A DNA stretch of 64,000 nucleotides from Mycobacterium sp. 852014-52450_SCH5900713 (GCF_001667075.1 NZ_LZIL01000066.1:62001-126000), one strand, 5' to 3'; positions 33,554-43,591 are shown, counted from the first letter of the stretch. Made by a program: numbers and translations. Notes: generated from the sequence alone by a model not told the origin.

Positions 33554-34402
33554 ATGCGATTCGCCTTCAAGACCTCCCCCCAAAACACCACCTGGGCAGC
33601 CATGCTGGCCGTCTGGCAGGCCGCCGACGATATCGACGTCTTCGATTCCGGGTGGACCTTCGACCACTTCTACCCGATCTTCTCCGACGCCGGCGGGCCC
33701 TGCCTCGAGGGTTGGACGACGCTGACCGCGCTGGCGCAGGCGACCAAGCGGCTGCGGCTGGGCACCCTGGTCACCGGGATCCATTACCGCCACCCCGCCG
33801 TGCTGGCCAACATGGCCGCGGCGCTCGACATCATCTCGAATGGACGACTCGAGTTGGGGATCGGCGCCGGCTGGAACGAGGAGGAGTCGGGCGCCTACGG
33901 CATCGAGCTGGGCAGCATCCGGGAACGCTTCGATCGGTTCGAGGAGGCGTGTGAGGTGCTGACCAGCCTGCTCAGCCAGGAGACCACCGACTTCGACGGG
34001 AAGTACTACCAGCTCAAGGGCGCCCGCAACGAACCCAAGGGCGTGCAGCGTCCCCATCCCCCGATCTGCATCGGTGGCAGCGGGGAGAAACGAACGCTGC
34101 CGATCACCGCGCGCTACGCGCAGCACTGGAATTTCGTGGGCGGTCCGCCCGAGCTGTTCGCCCGCAAGCGCGACGTGCTTGCCGCGGAGTGCGAGAAGAT
34201 CGGGCGCGGCCCGAAGGAGATCACGCTGTCCGCCCATCTGCGGTTGGACGAGGAGCGCAACTACCAGAAGGTCGTCGAAGAGGCCGCCGGGCTTCAGGCC
34301 GAAGGACTCGACCTGGGCATCGTGTACATCAACCCGCCGCACGACCCCGCCGTCTTGGAACCGCTCGCCGAGTCCATCCGCGATTCGGGGCTGCTCGGTT
34401 GA
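33554..34402 (+). CDS. LLM-class F420-dependent oxidoreductase (TIGR03560-type)
   Basis: A 282-aa TIM-barrel enzyme of the bacterial luciferase-like superfamily. RLRLGTLVTGIHYRHP, LELGIGAGWNEEE and PPICIGGSGEKRTLPI are family blocks. Mycobacterial members use F420 to reduce or oxidise unknown small molecules. It is not found at this place in M. tuberculosis, between Rv3857c and gltD. A bidirectional-looking hairpin follows at 34437-34463. Confidence 0.88.
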   Translation: MRFAFKTSPQNTTWAAMLAVWQAADDIDVFDSGWTFDHFYPIFSDAGGPCLEGWTTLTALAQATKRLRLGTLVTGIHYRHPAVLANMAAALDIISNGRLELGIGAGWNEEESGAYGIELGSIRERFDRFEEACEVLTSLLSQETTDFDGKYYQLKGARNEPKGVQRPHPPICIGGSGEKRTLPITARYAQHWNFVGGPPELFARKRDVLAAECEKIGRGPKEITLSAHLRLDEERNYQKVVEEAAGLQAEGLDLGIVYINPPHDPAVLEPLAESIRDSGLLG

Positions 34403-34436
34403 TGCGGCCGGGTTAACCTCTTTGTCGCGACGAGCA

Positions 34437-34463
34437 AACCCCTCCGCGGCGCGCGAAGGGGTT
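34437..34463. terminator. Hairpin between the F420 gene and the 46-aa ORF
   Basis: AACCCCT (34437-34443) pairs with AGGGGTT (34457-34463) around a GC-rich loop. It sits 34 bases after the F420-oxidoreductase stop and 12 bases beyond the stop of the opposing small ORF, so it may end both transcripts. No long U-run is present. Confidence 0.55.
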
Positions 34464-34474
34464 CGGTCGGGCGG

Positions 34475-34615
34475 TTATGCCCCGAAGATCAGCAAATCGT
34501 CGGCGGTTACCAGGCGCTCGTGCTTAGCGGGGAACTCGCGGCTCTTGACCGGGTGACGAAACCAGGACCAGGCGATTCGCCCCATCCGTGATCGAGGTAC
34601 GGGATTGATGTGCAC
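34475..34615 (-). CDS. 46-aa small basic protein
   Basis: The ORF starts with GTG at 34615 (MHINPVPRSRMGRIAWSW) and ends DDLLIFGA. AGGAG lies eight bases upstream of the start. Basic and aromatic residues are frequent; no membrane helix is seen. The region between gltD and the F420 gene is otherwise empty. No family is recognised; expression is suggested by the ribosome site and the hairpin just past the stop. Confidence 0.55.
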   Translation of the reverse strand: MHINPVPRSRMGRIAWSWFRHPVKSREFPAKHERLVTADDLLIFGA

Positions 34616-34768
34616 AGTGATCACTCCTGCGATCGTTCCGTTCAGCCGGGGCCCCGATCCGATGCCCGTGTGACCGAGCCCACAACAGGCAATTAGACAC
34701 CACCGCCTGGCAAACGGGGGGCGACTCGCCGACAGTTGGTGCTTCTGTTTCTGGTGTGGCTTCTGTGA

Positions 34769-36235
34769 CTACTGGAGTGGGACCGCGGTCGGCTTGACCG
34801 GCGCTGGCAGCGCGGTCGCACCCATCAGGTACCGATCGACGGCCGCGGCAGCGGCCCTGCCTTCAGCAATCGCCCAGACGATCAGCGACTGGCCGCGACC
34901 CATGTCCCCGGCGACGAACACACCGGGGACCGACGTGTCGAAGTCGGCACCGCGCGCGACGTTGCCGCGGTCGGTGAGCTTGACTTCGAGATCGGTGAGC
35001 AGGCCCTCCTTTTCCGGGCCGACGAATCCCATGGCCAGCAGCACCAAGTCGACCTCGAGCTCGAAGTCGGAGCCGTCCACCTTGACGAACTTGCCGTCCT
35101 GCATGGTGACCTCGTGCGCTTTGAGCGCCGTCACCCGGCCGTCTGCGCCGATGAACTTTTCGGTGTTCACCGAGAACACCCGCTCGCCGCCCTCTTCGTG
35201 CGCCGACGACACCCGGTACATCAGCGGGTAGGTCGGCCACGGGGTCGATTCGGCGCGCGTGTCCGGTGGGCGCGGCATGATCTCGAACTGGTGCACGACG
35301 GTCGCGCCCTGCCGGTGCGCGGTACCCAGGCAGTCCGCCCCAGTGTCACCGCCGCCGATGATGACCACCTTCTTGCCTTTGGCGGTGATCGGAGGTTCCC
35401 CGTCGGCCCCTAGGACGTCGTCGCCCTCCTGCACGCGGTTCCCCCACGGCAGGTACTCCATCGCCTGGTGGATCCCGTCCAGGTCCCGACCGGGAACGGG
35501 CAGGTCTCGCCCGGCGGTGGCGCCGCCGGCCAGGACCACCGCGTCGAAGTCGGCGCGCAGCTGTTCGGCGGTGATGTCGACTCCGACGTTGACACCGGCG
35601 CGGAATTCGGTTCCCTCGGCCCGCATTTGGTCCAGGCGCCGGTCGAGGACACGCTTCTCCATCTTGAATTCCGGAATGCCGTAGCGCAGCAGCCCGCCGA
35701 TCCGATCCGCCCGCTCGAAAACGGTGACCGTGTGGCCGGCGCGGGTCAGTTGCTGAGCCGCGGCCAAACCTGCCGGACCCGAACCCACCACGGCGACCTT
35801 TTTCCCGGTCAGCTTGTCCGGGGGCAGCGGCACCACGAAGCCTTCCTCGAAGGCGTGGTCGATGATCTCCAGCTCGATCTGCTTGATGGTCACCGGATCC
35901 TGGTTGATGCCAAGCACACACGCCGGTTCGCACGGGGCCGGACACAGCCGCCCGGTGAAGTCCGGGAAGTTGTTGGTGGCATGCAGCCGCTCGATCGCGT
36001 CGCGCCAGCTGCCCCTGCGCACCAGGTCGTTCCATTCCGGGATCAGGTTGCCCAACGGACACCCGTTGTGACAGAACGGGATACCGCAATCCATGCAACG
36101 GGTCGCCTGCTCACGCAGCGTGCCTTCGTCGAAGTCCTCGTAGACCTCGTGCCAGTCCTTCAACCGCAGCGGGACAGGCCGGCGCTTCGGCAGTTCCCGG
36201 TGCGTGTACTTCAAGAAGCCGCTCGGGTCAGCCAT
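34769..36235 (-). CDS. gltD: Glutamate synthase small subunit
   Basis: A 488-aa subunit that takes electrons from NADPH through FAD and [4Fe-4S] clusters to GltB. An N-terminal cysteine cluster (ATRCMDCGIPFCHNGCPLGN) binds Fe-S. VVGSGPAGLAAAQQ binds FAD and VVIIGGGDTGADC binds NADPH. The gene overlaps the gltB stop by eight bases, giving an operon for nitrogen assimilation (glutamine + 2-oxoglutarate to two glutamates). Confidence 0.97.
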   Translation of the reverse strand: MADPSGFLKYTHRELPKRRPVPLRLKDWHEVYEDFDEGTLREQATRCMDCGIPFCHNGCPLGNLIPEWNDLVRRGSWRDAIERLHATNNFPDFTGRLCPAPCEPACVLGINQDPVTIKQIELEIIDHAFEEGFVVPLPPDKLTGKKVAVVGSGPAGLAAAQQLTRAGHTVTVFERADRIGGLLRYGIPEFKMEKRVLDRRLDQMRAEGTEFRAGVNVGVDITAEQLRADFDAVVLAGGATAGRDLPVPGRDLDGIHQAMEYLPWGNRVQEGDDVLGADGEPPITAKGKKVVIIGGGDTGADCLGTAHRQGATVVHQFEIMPRPPDTRAESTPWPTYPLMYRVSSAHEEGGERVFSVNTEKFIGADGRVTALKAHEVTMQDGKFVKVDGSDFELEVDLVLLAMGFVGPEKEGLLTDLEVKLTDRGNVARGADFDTSVPGVFVAGDMGRGQSLIVWAIAEGRAAAAAVDRYLMGATALPAPVKPTAVPLQ

Positions 36236-39200
36236 GTGCGGCCGCCATGATCGCCTTGTCCACGTCGACTCCGTCGCGCTCTGCTTCGGCGATCGCTTGC
36301 AGCACCTTCTTGTAGTCGCGCGGCATCACCTTGACGAAATGGCGTTGTTGACCGCGCCAGTCCGCCAGGACGCGCTGGCCGACCGCGGAATCGGTGGCGT
36401 CCACGTGGGCCTGGATGATGCCGTGCAGGAAGTCGACATCGTCTTCGTCCAGGGTCTCCACATCGACCATCTCGATGTTGAGATTGTCCGGAAGTTCCTC
36501 GTCCGGGTCGTACACGTAAGCCACACCGCCTGACATTCCCGCCGCGAAGTTGCGGCCGGTCCGGCCGAGAATCACAACCCGACCACCCGTCATGTATTCG
36601 CATCCATGGTCACCGACGCCCTCGACGACGGCGTGGGCCCCGGAGTTGCGGACCGCGAACCGCTCGCCGACCACCCCGCGTAGGAAGGCTTCCCCGCTGG
36701 TCGCGCCGAACAGGATCACGTTGCCGCCGATGATGTTGTCCTCGGCCACGTAGTCCTGCGGGGTGTTGTCCGACGGACGCACCACAATCCGGCCACCGGA
36801 CAGCCCCTTGCCGACGTAGTCGTTGGCGTCGCCGTAGACCCGCAACGTTATTCCCTTGGGCACGAAGGCGCCGAAGCTGTTACCCGCGGATCCGTCGAAG
36901 GTGATGTCGATGGTTCCATCCGGAAGCCCTTGGCCGCCATAGGCTTTCGTCACCTCGTGGCCGAGCATAGTGCCCACCGTGCGGTTGACGTTGCTGATGG
37001 TGGTGGAAAAGCGCACCGGCTTGCCGGAATCGAGCGCCTCCCGGCTCATCACGATCAGCTGCTGATCGAGCGCCTTGTCCAGGCCGTGGTCCTGCCGGGA
37101 ACTGCAGTACAGGTCCTGGTTCATGAACGCCGACTCGGGCTCGTGCAGCACCGGCGCGAGATCCAGCTTGTGCGCCTTCCAGTGCGCGCGGGCCAGCGTG
37201 GTGTCCAGCGCCCCCACCTGGCCGACGGCCTCGTTGAGGGTGCGGAAACCCAACTGCGCCATGTACTCGCGGACCTCTTCGGCGATGAACATGAAGAAGT
37301 TCTCGACGAACTCGGGCTTACCGGTGAACCGCTCGCGCAGCACCGGGTTCTGGGTGGCCACGCCGACCGGGCAGGTGTCCAGGTGACACACCCGCATCAT
37401 GATGCAGCCGGCCACCACCAGCGGCGCGGTGGCGAAGCCGAATTCCTCGGCGCCGAGCAGCGCGGCGATCATCACGTCGCGGCCCGTCTTGAGCTGACCG
37501 TCCACCTGGACCACGATCCGGTCACGCAACCCGTTGAGCAGCAGGGTCTGTTGTGTCTCGGCCAGGCCCAACTCCCAGGGCGCGCCCGCGTGTTTCATCG
37601 ACGTCAGCGGGGTGGCGCCGGTGCCGCCGTCGTGGCCGGAGATCAACACCACGTCGGCGTGCGCCTTGGAGACGCCGGCGGCGACCGTCCCAACCCCGTT
37701 CTCGGAGACGAGCTTGACGTGCACCCGTGCGGACGGGTTGGCGTTCTTCAGGTCGTGGATCAGCTGTGCGAGATCCTCGATGGAGTAGATGTCGTGGTGC
37801 GGCGGTGGGGAGATCAGGCCGACGCCGGGTGTGGAATGCCGGACCTCGGCGACCCACGGATACACCTTGTGTCCCGGGAGCTGGCCGCCCTCGCCGGGTT
37901 TCGCGCCCTGCGCCATCTTGATCTGAATGTCGGTGCAGTTCGTCAGGTAGTGCGACGTGACGCCGAAACGCGCGGAAGCGACCTGTTTGATGGCGCTGCG
38001 GCGCCAATCCCCATTGGGGTCGCGGTCGAAGCGCTTGACGTCCTCGCCGCCTTCCCCACTATTGGAGCGCCCGCCGAGACGGTTCATCGCGATGGCGAGC
38101 GTCTCGTGCGCCTCGGCCGAGATCGAGCCGTAGCTCATCGCCCCGGTGGAGAAGCGCTTGACGATCTCGCTGGCGGGTTCGACCTCTTCCAGCGGGACCG
38201 GGGGACGCACACCGCCGCGGAACTTGAGTAGGCCGCGCAGTGAGGCCATCCGCTCGCTCTGGTCGTCGATCAGGCGGGTGTAGTCCTTGAAAATCTTGTA
38301 CTGGCCGGTGCGAGTCGAGTGCTGCAGCTTGAACACGGTCTCCGGGTTGAACAGGTGATACTCACCTTCCCGGCGCCACTGGTACTCGCCGCCGACTTCG
38401 AGTTCGCGGTGCGCGCGCTCGTCGCGGCGATCCAAATAGGCCAGCCGGTGCCGAGTTGCGACGTCGGCGGCGATGTCCTCCAGGGTGATGCCACCGATCG
38501 GGCAGCTCAGCCCGGTGAAGTACTCGTCGAGCACATCCTCGGAGATGCCGACCGCCTGGAACAGCTGCGCGCCGGTGTAGGAGGCCAGCGTCGAAATGCC
38601 CATCTTGGACATCACTTTCAGCACGCCCTTGCCGGCGGCCTTGACGTAGTTGTTCAGCGCCTTCTCGCGGTCCTGCCGGTCCGAGAAGCCGTCGATCGCG
38701 CCGCGGTCGAGCATGTCCTCGATCGACTCGAACGCCAGGTAAGGGTTGATCGCCGCCGCCCCGCACCCGATCAGCATCGCCATGTGGTGCACCTCGCGGG
38801 CGTCACCGGTCTCGACGACCAGACCCACATGGGTGCGCGTCCGGTCGCGCACCAGGTGGTGGTGGACTCCGGAAACGGCGAGCAACGACGGGATCGGCGC
38901 CATCTGCTCGTCGGACTCGCGGTCCGAGAGAATGATGACCCGCGCGCCGTCCTCGATCGCGGCCGATGCCCGCGCGCGCACCTCATCGAGCGCCGCCGCC
39001 AACCCGGCGCCACCCTCGGCGACCGGGTACAGGCAACGAATCACCTTGGACCGCATGCCATGCGGGCGCCCGTTGACCTCGTCCTCGGGATTGAGGTTGA
39101 CCAACTTGGCCAGCTCGTGGTTGCGCAGAATCGGCTGCTGCAACGCGATCTGGTGACAGGAGTGTTCGGTCGGCGTGAGCAGGTCGCGCTCGCCGCCGGT

Positions 39201-40823
39201 GGTGCCCTGCAGGCTGGTCACCACCTCTTCGCGGATGGCGTCCAGCGGCGGGTTGGTCACCTGCGCGAACAGCTGCTGGAAGTAGTCGTAGAGCATCCGG
39301 GGCCGCTGCGAGAGCACCGCGACCGGGGTGTCGGTGCCCATCGAGCCAATCGGCTCGGCGCCCGTGCGCACCATGGGCGACACCAAGAGGTTGAGCTCTT
39401 CATAGGTGTAGCCGAATGTCAACTGCCGCTTGACGAGTCGTTCATGCGGCATCCGCACGTAGTCGCCCTGTGGCAGCTTGTCGAGCGGGACCAGGTTCCG
39501 GTCCAGCCATTCCTGGTACGGGTGCTCGGCGGCGAGTTCGGCCTTGATCTCCTCGTCGGCGACGATTCGCCCTTGGGTGGTGTCCACCAGGAACATCCGG
39601 CCGGGCTGCAGGCGCATCCGGCGAACCACCTTCGCCGGGTCCAGGTCCAGGACCCCGGCCTCGGAAGCCATCACCACCAAGCCGTCCTCGGTGACCCAGA
39701 TCCGGGAGGGGCGCAAGCCGTTTCGGTCCAGCACGGCGCCCACGATGGTGCCGTCGGTGAACGTGATCGACGCCGGGCCGTCCCAGGGTTCCATCAACGA
39801 GGCGTGGAACTCGTAGAACGCCCGCCGCGCCGGGTCCATCGACTCGTTGCGTTCCCACGCCTCGGGAATCATCATCAGCACCGCGTGGGCCAGGCTGCGG
39901 CCACCCAGGTGCAGCAGTTCGAGCGCCTCGTCGAACCGCGCGGTGTCCGAGGCGCCCGGGGTACAGATCGGGAACAGCTTCTCGACGTCGGCTTCCGTGC
40001 CGAAGACCTCGGTCTTGATCAACGCCTCGCGGGCACGCATCCAGTTCTCGTTGCCGGTGACGGTGTTGATCTCGCCGTTGTGGGCCACCCGACGGAACGG
40101 ATGGGCCAGCGGCCACGAGGGAAAGGTGTTGGTGGAGAACCGCGAATGCACGATGCCCAGCGCGCTGGTCATCCGATCGTCTTGGAGGTCAAGGTAAAAC
40201 GCCTTGAGCTGCGGTGTGGTCAGCATGCCCTTGTAGACCATCGTCTGGCCGGAAAGGCTTGGGAAATAGACGGTTTCGCGACCGGGTCCGTCCTGCCCGG
40301 GCCCCTTGGTGCCGAGTTCGTGCTCGGCGCGCTTGCGCACCAGATAGCAGCGGCGCTCCAGCGTCATGTCCGATGCGCCGGCCATGAACACCTGCCGGAA
40401 CGTGGGCATCGCGTCGCGGGACAGCGCGCCGAGTGACGAGTCGTCGATGGGCACGTTCCGCCAGCCCAGCACCGTCAGGCCCTCGGCTTCGGCGATCTTC
40501 TCCACCGCGTCGCAAGCGGCCGCGGCGTCCTTGGACGACTGCGGGAGGAAGGCGATACCGGTGGCATAACTGCCAGCTGGGGGCAGCTCGAAATCCACGA
40601 CCTCGCGCAGGAAGGCATCCGGGACCTGGATCAGGATGCCGGCACCGTCACCGCTGCGCGGCTCGGCGCCCTGAGCACCGCGGTGTTCGAGGTTGAGCAG
40701 CGCGGTGATGGCCTTATCGACAATGTCGCGGCTACGACGGCCGTGCATATCGACGACCATGGCTACCCCGCACGAGTCGTGCTCGAACGCGGGGTTGTAT
40801 AACCCGACGCGCTTGGGCGTCAT
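36228..40823 (-). CDS. gltB: Glutamate synthase large subunit
   Basis: A 1531-aa enzyme from ATG 40823 (MTPKRVGLYN), preceded by AGGTGCAT. The frame is open for 465 more bases upstream, but those are leader. Propeptide cleavage before C18 (HDSCGVA) would expose the glutaminase nucleophile. The central domain, FMN/Fe-S synthase domain (DTCPVGVATQNP) and C-terminal beta-helix (GGNVILFGATSGEAF) follow in the usual order. Length fits the family. Confidence 0.97.
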   Translation of the reverse strand: MTPKRVGLYNPAFEHDSCGVAMVVDMHGRRSRDIVDKAITALLNLEHRGAQGAEPRSGDGAGILIQVPDAFLREVVDFELPPAGSYATGIAFLPQSSKDAAAACDAVEKIAEAEGLTVLGWRNVPIDDSSLGALSRDAMPTFRQVFMAGASDMTLERRCYLVRKRAEHELGTKGPGQDGPGRETVYFPSLSGQTMVYKGMLTTPQLKAFYLDLQDDRMTSALGIVHSRFSTNTFPSWPLAHPFRRVAHNGEINTVTGNENWMRAREALIKTEVFGTEADVEKLFPICTPGASDTARFDEALELLHLGGRSLAHAVLMMIPEAWERNESMDPARRAFYEFHASLMEPWDGPASITFTDGTIVGAVLDRNGLRPSRIWVTEDGLVVMASEAGVLDLDPAKVVRRMRLQPGRMFLVDTTQGRIVADEEIKAELAAEHPYQEWLDRNLVPLDKLPQGDYVRMPHERLVKRQLTFGYTYEELNLLVSPMVRTGAEPIGSMGTDTPVAVLSQRPRMLYDYFQQLFAQVTNPPLDAIREEVVTSLQGTTGGERDLLTPTEHSCHQIALQQPILRNHELAKLVNLNPEDEVNGRPHGMRSKVIRCLYPVAEGGAGLAAALDEVRARASAAIEDGARVIILSDRESDEQMAPIPSLLAVSGVHHHLVRDRTRTHVGLVVETGDAREVHHMAMLIGCGAAAINPYLAFESIEDMLDRGAIDGFSDRQDREKALNNYVKAAGKGVLKVMSKMGISTLASYTGAQLFQAVGISEDVLDEYFTGLSCPIGGITLEDIAADVATRHRLAYLDRRDERAHRELEVGGEYQWRREGEYHLFNPETVFKLQHSTRTGQYKIFKDYTRLIDDQSERMASLRGLLKFRGGVRPPVPLEEVEPASEIVKRFSTGAMSYGSISAEAHETLAIAMNRLGGRSNSGEGGEDVKRFDRDPNGDWRRSAIKQVASARFGVTSHYLTNCTDIQIKMAQGAKPGEGGQLPGHKVYPWVAEVRHSTPGVGLISPPPHHDIYSIEDLAQLIHDLKNANPSARVHVKLVSENGVGTVAAGVSKAHADVVLISGHDGGTGATPLTSMKHAGAPWELGLAETQQTLLLNGLRDRIVVQVDGQLKTGRDVMIAALLGAEEFGFATAPLVVAGCIMMRVCHLDTCPVGVATQNPVLRERFTGKPEFVENFFMFIAEEVREYMAQLGFRTLNEAVGQVGALDTTLARAHWKAHKLDLAPVLHEPESAFMNQDLYCSSRQDHGLDKALDQQLIVMSREALDSGKPVRFSTTISNVNRTVGTMLGHEVTKAYGGQGLPDGTIDITFDGSAGNSFGAFVPKGITLRVYGDANDYVGKGLSGGRIVVRPSDNTPQDYVAEDNIIGGNVILFGATSGEAFLRGVVGERFAVRNSGAHAVVEGVGDHGCEYMTGGRVVILGRTGRNFAAGMSGGVAYVYDPDEELPDNLNIEMVDVETLDEDDVDFLHGIIQAHVDATDSAVGQRVLADWRGQQRHFVKVMPRDYKKVLQAIAEAERDGVDVDKAIMAAAHG

Positions 40824-41449
40824 ATGCACCTGACCCTTCGCCTGAACGTTGAGCTGTCCGTTAACAGCTGCTCCGATGGAGTCGCACCCGGAGGTTGCGG
40901 GCTTAAGACCCCTCGGTCTTGTCTCGATAGGCTGTCCCCCAGGTGGAGATGATCCTGTTAGGGATGCGTCCGTGCAGCGCTGAACGGTGGCCTGGAAACC
41001 GGTCTCGACAAGTCGTAAAACGATATGACAATACCCGCCTGACATGCCAACTTCGTCAAGTCTAACCGCCAGCTGGCAGCACCGTAAATTTCGCGGCGGC
41101 CGTAGTGCGACAACCCGGCGGACGTGCTGTTTCGGCGTTGCAGCCTTCGTCACAGCAGCGCCGTCCGGTGCGCCGAATCTGCTGCCGGTAGATGTTTGCT
41201 GACGCCGCACTGGCGCGTGCCGACCGCCCCCGCATCGGCTCGCATGGTCGTGCTCAGCGGGCGGCCAAAGCCACCGCGGGCAGGCCAAAGCGAGCGCTGC
41301 TAAGTTTGCACGGTAGCGATGGGCGGCACGGCGGAGATACTGGACGGGTACTGGTCCGCATCCGGCGCCGGCGGTGAGCCGTGGCGCTTATCACTAGCCC
41401 AGGACGCACCCCACCAGCGCCGACCGATCGCCCGGCACCCGAGGAGCCC
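40824..41449. other. Divergent gltB / MinD-like gene spacer, long gltB leader
   Basis: The 626 bases between the two divergent starts carry no convincing gene. A TTGTCATAT-type AT-rich spot around 41010-41030 is a possible gltB promoter, which would give a leader of about 180-200 bases. The leader has small inverted repeats (AGCTGT...ACAGCT near 40857-40875). No known riboswitch family is recognised. Two GGCCAAAGC copies lie near 41270-41290. Confidence 0.4.
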
Positions 41450-42670
41450 ATGAACGAGCGCGACGAATTCCTGCGGGACCGTCTGCAGCCGCCGCCCGGT
41501 ACGGCGGCGGCGCGCCCGCCCGGCCCCCCGCCCGGGAGTGTGCCGCCTGCGCCGCAGCCTCCTGTCGGCCAGCGCCTCACACCGCGGCCACCGTCGGGGA
41601 CCCCGGTGCGCCCGCCGGCGTCTCCGCAGCGTCCGCCCGCTCCGTCCCAACAGCCCGCCGTCGCCGCGCCCGCTTTCCCGCGGCCGCCCGCGAGGCCGGC
41701 TCCACAGGAGGCCCCCGCACCCGCCGCTGCGGTACCGCCGATCACCGCAACGCCGGCGCGGTCCACCAGCCCCGTCGGCGCAACACCCGACCGCGGTTGG
41801 CGACGCATCCTCCGGCTCATCACTTTTGGTCTGGTCAAGCTGGGTCCGTCATCCGCGCAACAGCAGGACGCCCAATTCGAGGCGGCGATCCGGGCCCGCC
41901 TGCTCGGCAACTACAAGGTGGGCATCCTGGGCAAGGGTGGCGTCGGAAAAACGTCGGTGGCCGCCAGTGTGGGCTCGCTGTTCGCCGAACTCCGAAGGCA
42001 GGACCACGTCGTGGCGATCGACGCCGACACCGCCTTCGGCCGACTCAGCAGCCGGATCGACCCGCGGTCGTCCGGATCGTTCTGGGAACTCACCGCCGAC
42101 AAGAACCTGGAGTCTTTCAGCGATGTGGTCGCCCGGGTGGGGCGCAACTCCGCCGGCCTGCACGTGCTCGGTGGTGAACCGGCGGCCGGGCCGCGCCGGG
42201 TGCTCGACCCCGCGATCTACCGGGAGGCCGCGTTACGCCTCGACCGTCATTTCGCGATCTCGGTCATCGACTGCGGTTCCACGATGGACGCGCCGGTCAC
42301 CCAGGAGGTGCTGCGCGATTTGGACGCGCTGATCGTGGTTTCCTCGCCGTGGGCGGACGGGGCGAATGCCGCCGCCAGGACCATGGAGTGGCTGGCAGAT
42401 CAGGGCTTCGACACACTGCTGCGGAACAGCGTCGTCGTGCTCAACGATTCAGATGGCCACGCCGACAAGCGCACCCGGGCGTTGCTGGCCCGCGAGTTCA
42501 TCGATCACGGCCGGCCGGTGATCGAAGTGCCCTTCGACCCCCACCTGCGGCCGGGCGGTGTCATCGATGTGAGCCGCGAAATGGCGTCGGCGACGCGGCG
42601 GAAATTCCTCGAGGTCACGGCGACGATCGCGGGCTATTTCGTGGCCCGTCACGACGACCAGCCGGGCTAG
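41450..42670 (+). CDS. Proline-rich MinD/ParA-like ATPase, Rv3860
   Basis: A 406-aa protein. A long Pro/Ala-rich low-complexity N-terminus (residues about 15-115) precedes a MinD/ParA-type ATPase with deviant Walker A GKGGVGKTSVAAS and acidic switch AIDADTAFG. It resembles EspI-type ATPases of ESX loci. ATG 41450 is preceded by GAGGAG; GTG 41381 is an alternative. Its stop overlaps the stop of the convergent sigma gene. In M. tuberculosis the ESX-1 region starts shortly downstream; here it does not. Confidence 0.85.
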   Translation: MNERDEFLRDRLQPPPGTAAARPPGPPPGSVPPAPQPPVGQRLTPRPPSGTPVRPPASPQRPPAPSQQPAVAAPAFPRPPARPAPQEAPAPAAAVPPITATPARSTSPVGATPDRGWRRILRLITFGLVKLGPSSAQQQDAQFEAAIRARLLGNYKVGILGKGGVGKTSVAASVGSLFAELRRQDHVVAIDADTAFGRLSSRIDPRSSGSFWELTADKNLESFSDVVARVGRNSAGLHVLGGEPAAGPRRVLDPAIYREAALRLDRHFAISVIDCGSTMDAPVTQEVLRDLDALIVVSSPWADGANAAARTMEWLADQGFDTLLRNSVVVLNDSDGHADKRTRALLAREFIDHGRPVIEVPFDPHLRPGGVIDVSREMASATRRKFLEVTATIAGYFVARHDDQPG

Positions 42671-43545
42671 CCTCGTTCGGCCGGATTTCCCATCCGCGCG
42701 GCCGGGTCCGCGATCGCCTCGATCTTGGCCACGCGGGACCCGCGGATCGTCAGGACAATGACGGCGAACAGCCGGCGATCGGTGAATGCCAACAGCACCG
42801 GTTGCCCGACGGGGCCGCTGACCAACGTCACGTCCGGCCACAGGTAGCGCAGCAGGTTGGTGGCCACCGCGTCCGGCCCGTGGTTGATCTGCTGCGGCGG
42901 GGGCGGGTCGGCGAGGATCGTGCCCACGCCCCACACCGTCGGGTCCAGCACGGCGGCCAACGCCGCAACGTCGCCGTTGGCGCATGCGGTGATGAACTTC
43001 TCGGTGACCAGCTGGTGCTCGGCCGTCCCCACCTCGTTGATTTTGGGTTGCGCGGCAACGAATTTCGCCCGCGCTCTCCGCGCCAGTTGACGGCAGGTGC
43101 CCACCGGGCGGCCCACGGTTTCGGAGATCGATTCGAACGGGACGCCGAACACGTCGTGCAGCACGAAGGCGACCCGTTCCCCGGGACTGAGCCTGCGCAG
43201 CACTTCGAGCAACGCGGCGCGGATCTCGTCGTCGAGGGTGACCCGGTCGGCAGGGTCGGAGCGGTGCGGCGCCGGCCGCTCCTGGACCTCGCCCGGTCGT
43301 TCGTAGCGGGCGCGTGCCGAGCGGACCTGGTCGAGGCAGAGCCGGCTCGCCACCACCGTCAGCCAACCTCGGACGTCATCGATCTCGCCGACGTCGGCCC
43401 GCGAGAGCCGCAAAAATGCCTCCTGCGCAACGTCTTCGGCGTCACCGACGTCGCCGAGCATTTGGTAGGCGAGGTTGACAAGATACGGTCGGTGACGACG
43501 CCAGGCCTCGGCGACCTGGTCGCCCGCTGGCTGCGACTGGTTCAT
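42667..43545 (-). CDS. SigI/SigJ-like ECF sigma factor with SnoaL-like C-terminal domain
   Basis: A 292-aa extracytoplasmic-function sigma factor. Region 2 (GDAEDVAQEAFLRLSRAD) and region 4 (LSPGERVAFVLHDVFG, then CRQLARRARAKF) are typical; residues about 170-292 form a SnoaL-like extension that replaces a separate anti-sigma factor in this class. It strongly resembles M. tuberculosis SigI. The ATG lies eight bases after a predicted CGTC -10 element, so the mRNA is probably leaderless. A mirrored promoter drives the divergent NmrA-like gene. Confidence 0.9.
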   Translation of the reverse strand: MNQSQPAGDQVAEAWRRHRPYLVNLAYQMLGDVGDAEDVAQEAFLRLSRADVGEIDDVRGWLTVVASRLCLDQVRSARARYERPGEVQERPAPHRSDPADRVTLDDEIRAALLEVLRRLSPGERVAFVLHDVFGVPFESISETVGRPVGTCRQLARRARAKFVAAQPKINEVGTAEHQLVTEKFITACANGDVAALAAVLDPTVWGVGTILADPPPPQQINHGPDAVATNLLRYLWPDVTLVSGPVGQPVLLAFTDRRLFAVIVLTIRGSRVAKIEAIADPAARMGNPAERG

Positions 43546-43553
43546 GACTCTTC

Positions 43554-43580
43554 GACGATCCGCTGCGACAAAAAGTTACA
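43554..43580 (-). promoter_or_regulatory. Predicted ECF promoter of the sigma gene
   Basis: On the minus strand TGTAAC (43580-43575), 17 bases, CGTC (43557-43554). It is the same motif and spacing as the plus-strand element at 43592-43618. ECF41-type promoters have TGTCACA and CGTC, which is close. It suggests autoregulation. Confidence 0.65.
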
Positions 43581-43591
43581 GGTTTTCCACG

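Noticed and set aside
38319..40436. 705-codon open frame antisense to gltB
   Set aside because: GC-rich codon bias leaves antisense frames open; composition is Arg/His/Gly-rich, with no family motif, and gltB is complete on the other strand.
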